From assembly GCA_016801845.1 (NCBI GenBank), contig CM028923.1, forward strand, positions 5,629,001 through 5,693,000: a stretch of DNA of 64,000 bases, read 5' to 3'. Source of the DNA: Polydactylus sextarius. Taxonomy: Eukaryota > Chordata > Actinopteri > Polynemidae. Under the pieces are notes generated by a model that made no database searches, was not told the origin of the DNA, and saw only the letters and a program-made list of their open reading frames with translations. The translations under genes and the position numbers were made by a program. This document shows, piece by piece, positions 61,042 to 64,000 of the stretch (positions within the stretch are counted from its first letter, which is position 1; every line of letters starts with the position of its first letter).

Positions 61042-64000
61042 AAGCGTTGACTTGTGTAATGCCTCTGCCATGTCATTCATGTGTGATCAGGGAGGAGTGG
61101 GGGTCACCAAAAATAATACACACTCAGCAGGGTGTACACACAGCTGCACACACACCCCCACACATCAACAACAAGAACTCATGCAAAAGATAACCTCCGT
61201 CTTCGCGTCTTTACACACACACACGCACGCACACAAGCTGTCTCTCTCCTGGGTAAAGGAGGGCTGGGCATGAGTGGGACAATGTCTTGACAGATCATTC
61301 ATCAAAGTCAGCGTCGAGCCACACTTCGAAGACTCCCCTGACACACACAGGATGGCCCTCATGCTTGTGCCTGTTCAACCAAAACACATGCTTCTTCATA
61401 CGTGTGTGCATGTGAGCAGGGTTTGTGTTCAAGTTTGTTTAAGCTCTGACAACAAAGCAGTGCGCTTTTGTCCTCTCAACTGTGCATAATGTCACTAAAA
61501 AAGGGGCCATATGCAAAAGTGACCTTCTGTCCCTCATGGGAATTTATTCAGTAAAATAATGGCTTTGAGGTAAAATTTTGAATAAATCTGCAAAATTCTT
61601 TATTTTGCTACTGCTTAAGATTTCAATATAGTCATAAAGCCCCCAAAATGTATTTACATGCAAATTAACATGCATGTACAAAAACACCCTAAAAGGCAAC
61701 TCAGCTTTTCATATATGAACTTGAAGTCACACATCAAGAGCTTCCACATCTAATTAAGTAATCATCCCTCTGATTGACTGCAGTATATATTATAGGCACC
61801 ATGTCCATTTGCATAACAAGCTAATCATTTATGCATGTTTTTGGTTAAAATCTGATCCAAGCAAAAGGAATCCTAAACATTATTATTGCCAGCTATTGTT
61901 TCATGATACATTTTGAGCTGGAGAAAGTGAAATAACAATGTAAACGTGATTGTAGCTGTGATGCTTACGGTGTTAAGAAATATGTTACTATGAAATAAAT
62001 ACACAGTTTAAGTGCGTGGCTGTAGTTATTAAAAGAACGTATCTCTTCTTTCACCTCCATCATTATCATCACTTATGGATGTAATCTAGTGTTTGTAAGT
62101 GTTCTAATTGAGAAATGAGGAGCAATATCACACTTGGCTGATTACAGACGCTCCTCCGTAGACGCCGTATTCACACCCACACAAAGACTAATGCAGGGTG
62201 ACATGTGGAACTTCTGCATAGTCTAATACTAGAAATCACTCCAGATTACAGATTCACCATTTACTTCATCCTAATGACCCAAAATGTAATTTTACTGATC
62301 AACCCACCATCCTCTGGGTGTTTCTACACTCAATATTGTAACTTTGCCTTTTACTCAATGCGAGAAGGATGTTCCTCTGGAACCACTGCATTTGTGCACA
62401 TGCACAGTCTCGTACACATTCACAGAGCGATGCATATACATGAAACAACGTGTGTACTCACGGCAACACAAAGACTTGTCATTCGCAAATTCACAGCACT
62501 AACTTGCTTCTAAAAAATTTGAGCTGGAACTTTTATCAGGCACCCACAGCCAAAACCTACTTTCCTTCAAAACCAACGGGCATATGTATGCAGTAGAGCT
62601 GACATTTCAACTTCTCTCCCTCTAACTCACTCACTCCAAAGGCAAAGATTATGTCTTGTTACACACAGAGACTCTGTCAGTGGTAGCGCTGCACGGTGGG
62701 AACCTGTACTACCTCAGGCTGTAGCTGCTCAGGTTGTTTTCTTCACTCATTTAAATGCTCTCTCTGTCACCACGCACACAGACAAGTGAACAGACACACA
62801 TATATCATATACAAAATATATGGCTATTACATTATTACAAGTATATAAACAGTATAAACAAAGCACAGCTGTGTCAGATTTGCGAGAAAGGAACATCTCC
62901 ATGGTGGAGGCAGGTTGGAGGCTCAGGGCAGCTGGGCACAAGCCTCAGGAGTACATGTGTTTGGTGCGAGATAAACCAGGCGAAGGTGGGTGGTGGGGAT
63001 TGTTATACCTCGAGCACTGAGGAAGGAGGCAGCAAAGAAATAAGGATTTGAGGTGAGCGAGATTCAAAACACAGTCACACAACTTCTCAAGATTTGAGTC
63101 AATGTAATGGAAAAATAAAGAAGTGACTTCTGCAAGAACCAGAGCAAACAGTTTACCCAATACGACATACAGAATAGACTGAACTCCTGTGAAATTTACA
63201 TTTGAATTTTTGAAAAAAAAAAAACATTTAAAACAGCACAAATCTGATGATCGATGTTCTGATGAGTCTTATTTCATTTCCTTCTACAAAGCACACATGC
63301 TTGGCTAACCCCCCTTTTACAGATTAATTTCATAATATTAACAATGAATCAAAAATAAAAGGATGTATTTAAAGCATCGGGCTGGCAACTGCAACCTACT
63401 TTAATCATAATTTTAGAAGAAGAGTATGAAGGCAGAGTAACCGAGAGGCTGAGTCATGATAAGACATGAAACTTTTTTTTATCCGAAAAACTTTTCTTGA
63501 CCTTTTCAAACCATCAGAGTGAATCTGATCATTTTTGATACTGCACATCATTTAAGTTCAAGTAAGGCTAAGATGAGAAAATAAAAATCACATAACCCCT
63601 GGAAACCAGCACAAAGTCTTTGTGATTACAACTTTGTCTCTCTTAGCAGTGAAGGAAAAGGAGACAGGAGGGACTCATTTCAAGTGCAGCCAAAACAAAG
63701 AGTGGCAACGCTCCAGATTAACTTTTTACAATGGCTGCTCTGGTGGGTCTAACTTTTTTTTGTTTTTCACTGGAACAATATTGCAGATTTTATGTGTTAT
63801 ATCTGAGCAATGGAAACTGGTGAAGCCATTCCTTGTAAAATGTAAACAATCTAGTAGAGAAAATCAATCTGACACAGTGTTAAGGCTCTTTGCAGAATGC
63901 AGGTGGGTAAAGAAATAAAGATCAAAACCTTCGCAGACAGAGAGATAGCAAATACACCTGTACAACCAGTTAAAATGTTTATTTGCTCTTGACAAATTTT

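Larger units (their letters stand above)
57652..64000 (-). other. EXOC4 intron running out of the window
   Basis: 6.3 kb without a recognisable EXOC4 exon, so the next upstream exon is probably beyond 64000. It holds the paired inverted repeats and a CTCF-like motif. Confidence 0.65.

Noticed and set aside
62755..63051. Plus-strand 98-codon frame near the window end
   Set aside because: No recognised protein, no coherent splice sites, and it lies within EXOC4 intron sequence.

Overview
This is vertebrate nuclear DNA, most likely from a percomorph ray-finned fish. The evidence is two split genes with GT-AG introns and teleost-like coding sequence, very dense CA/TG microsatellites, a degraded Tc1-like transposon, and tRNA-derived SINEs whose bodies resemble families common in percomorph genomes. 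The species cannot be named from the sequence. There are no operons, rRNA genes, CRISPR arrays or phage.

Two genes account for all convincing coding sequence, and both lie on the minus strand. (1) The 3' part of EXOC4 (exocyst subunit SEC8) spans 57651 down to 32749 in seven exons. They join in one open frame of 397 codons plus stop, about the last 40% of the protein; earlier exons lie beyond 64000. (2) A complete LRGUK gene (leucine-rich repeats plus guanylate-kinase domain) spans 29709 down to 16277 in 20 coding exons, joining into 783 codons plus stop. EXOC4 then LRGUK, head to tail on one strand, matches the order I recall for human chromosome 7q33. About 3.0 kb separates the EXOC4 stop from the LRGUK start.

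Layout from low to high coordinate: 1-16276 is gene-free DNA downstream of LRGUK, with a 1.2 kb Tc1-like relic (4033-5250) and many simple repeats. 16277-29709 is LRGUK: Ser/Pro-rich tail at the low end, guanylate-kinase exons at 20-25 kb, LRR exons at 25.9-28.8 kb, start exon at 29.6 kb. 29.75-29.91 kb is a probable LRGUK promoter with an RFX X-box-like site and a ZNF143-like site. 31.1-32.75 kb is the probable EXOC4 3' UTR. 32.99-64 kb is mostly EXOC4 intron, with one intact SINE (44.68-44.84 kb), one dispersed repeat (36.17-36.60 kb), a coding-like minisatellite (39.08-39.27 kb), two strong G-quadruplex motifs and CTCF-like motifs.

The two proteins are not known to share a pathway. EXOC4 is a housekeeping vesicle-tethering subunit. 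LRGUK is known from mouse as a spermatid manchette and flagellum protein. I found no new multi-gene system. The observations most worth following are a minor-spliceosome (U12-type) intron in LRGUK, an upstream ORF overlapping the LRGUK start as ATGA, the X-box in its promoter, substitutions in the guanylate-kinase nucleotide-binding motifs, and several structured noncoding DNA segments.
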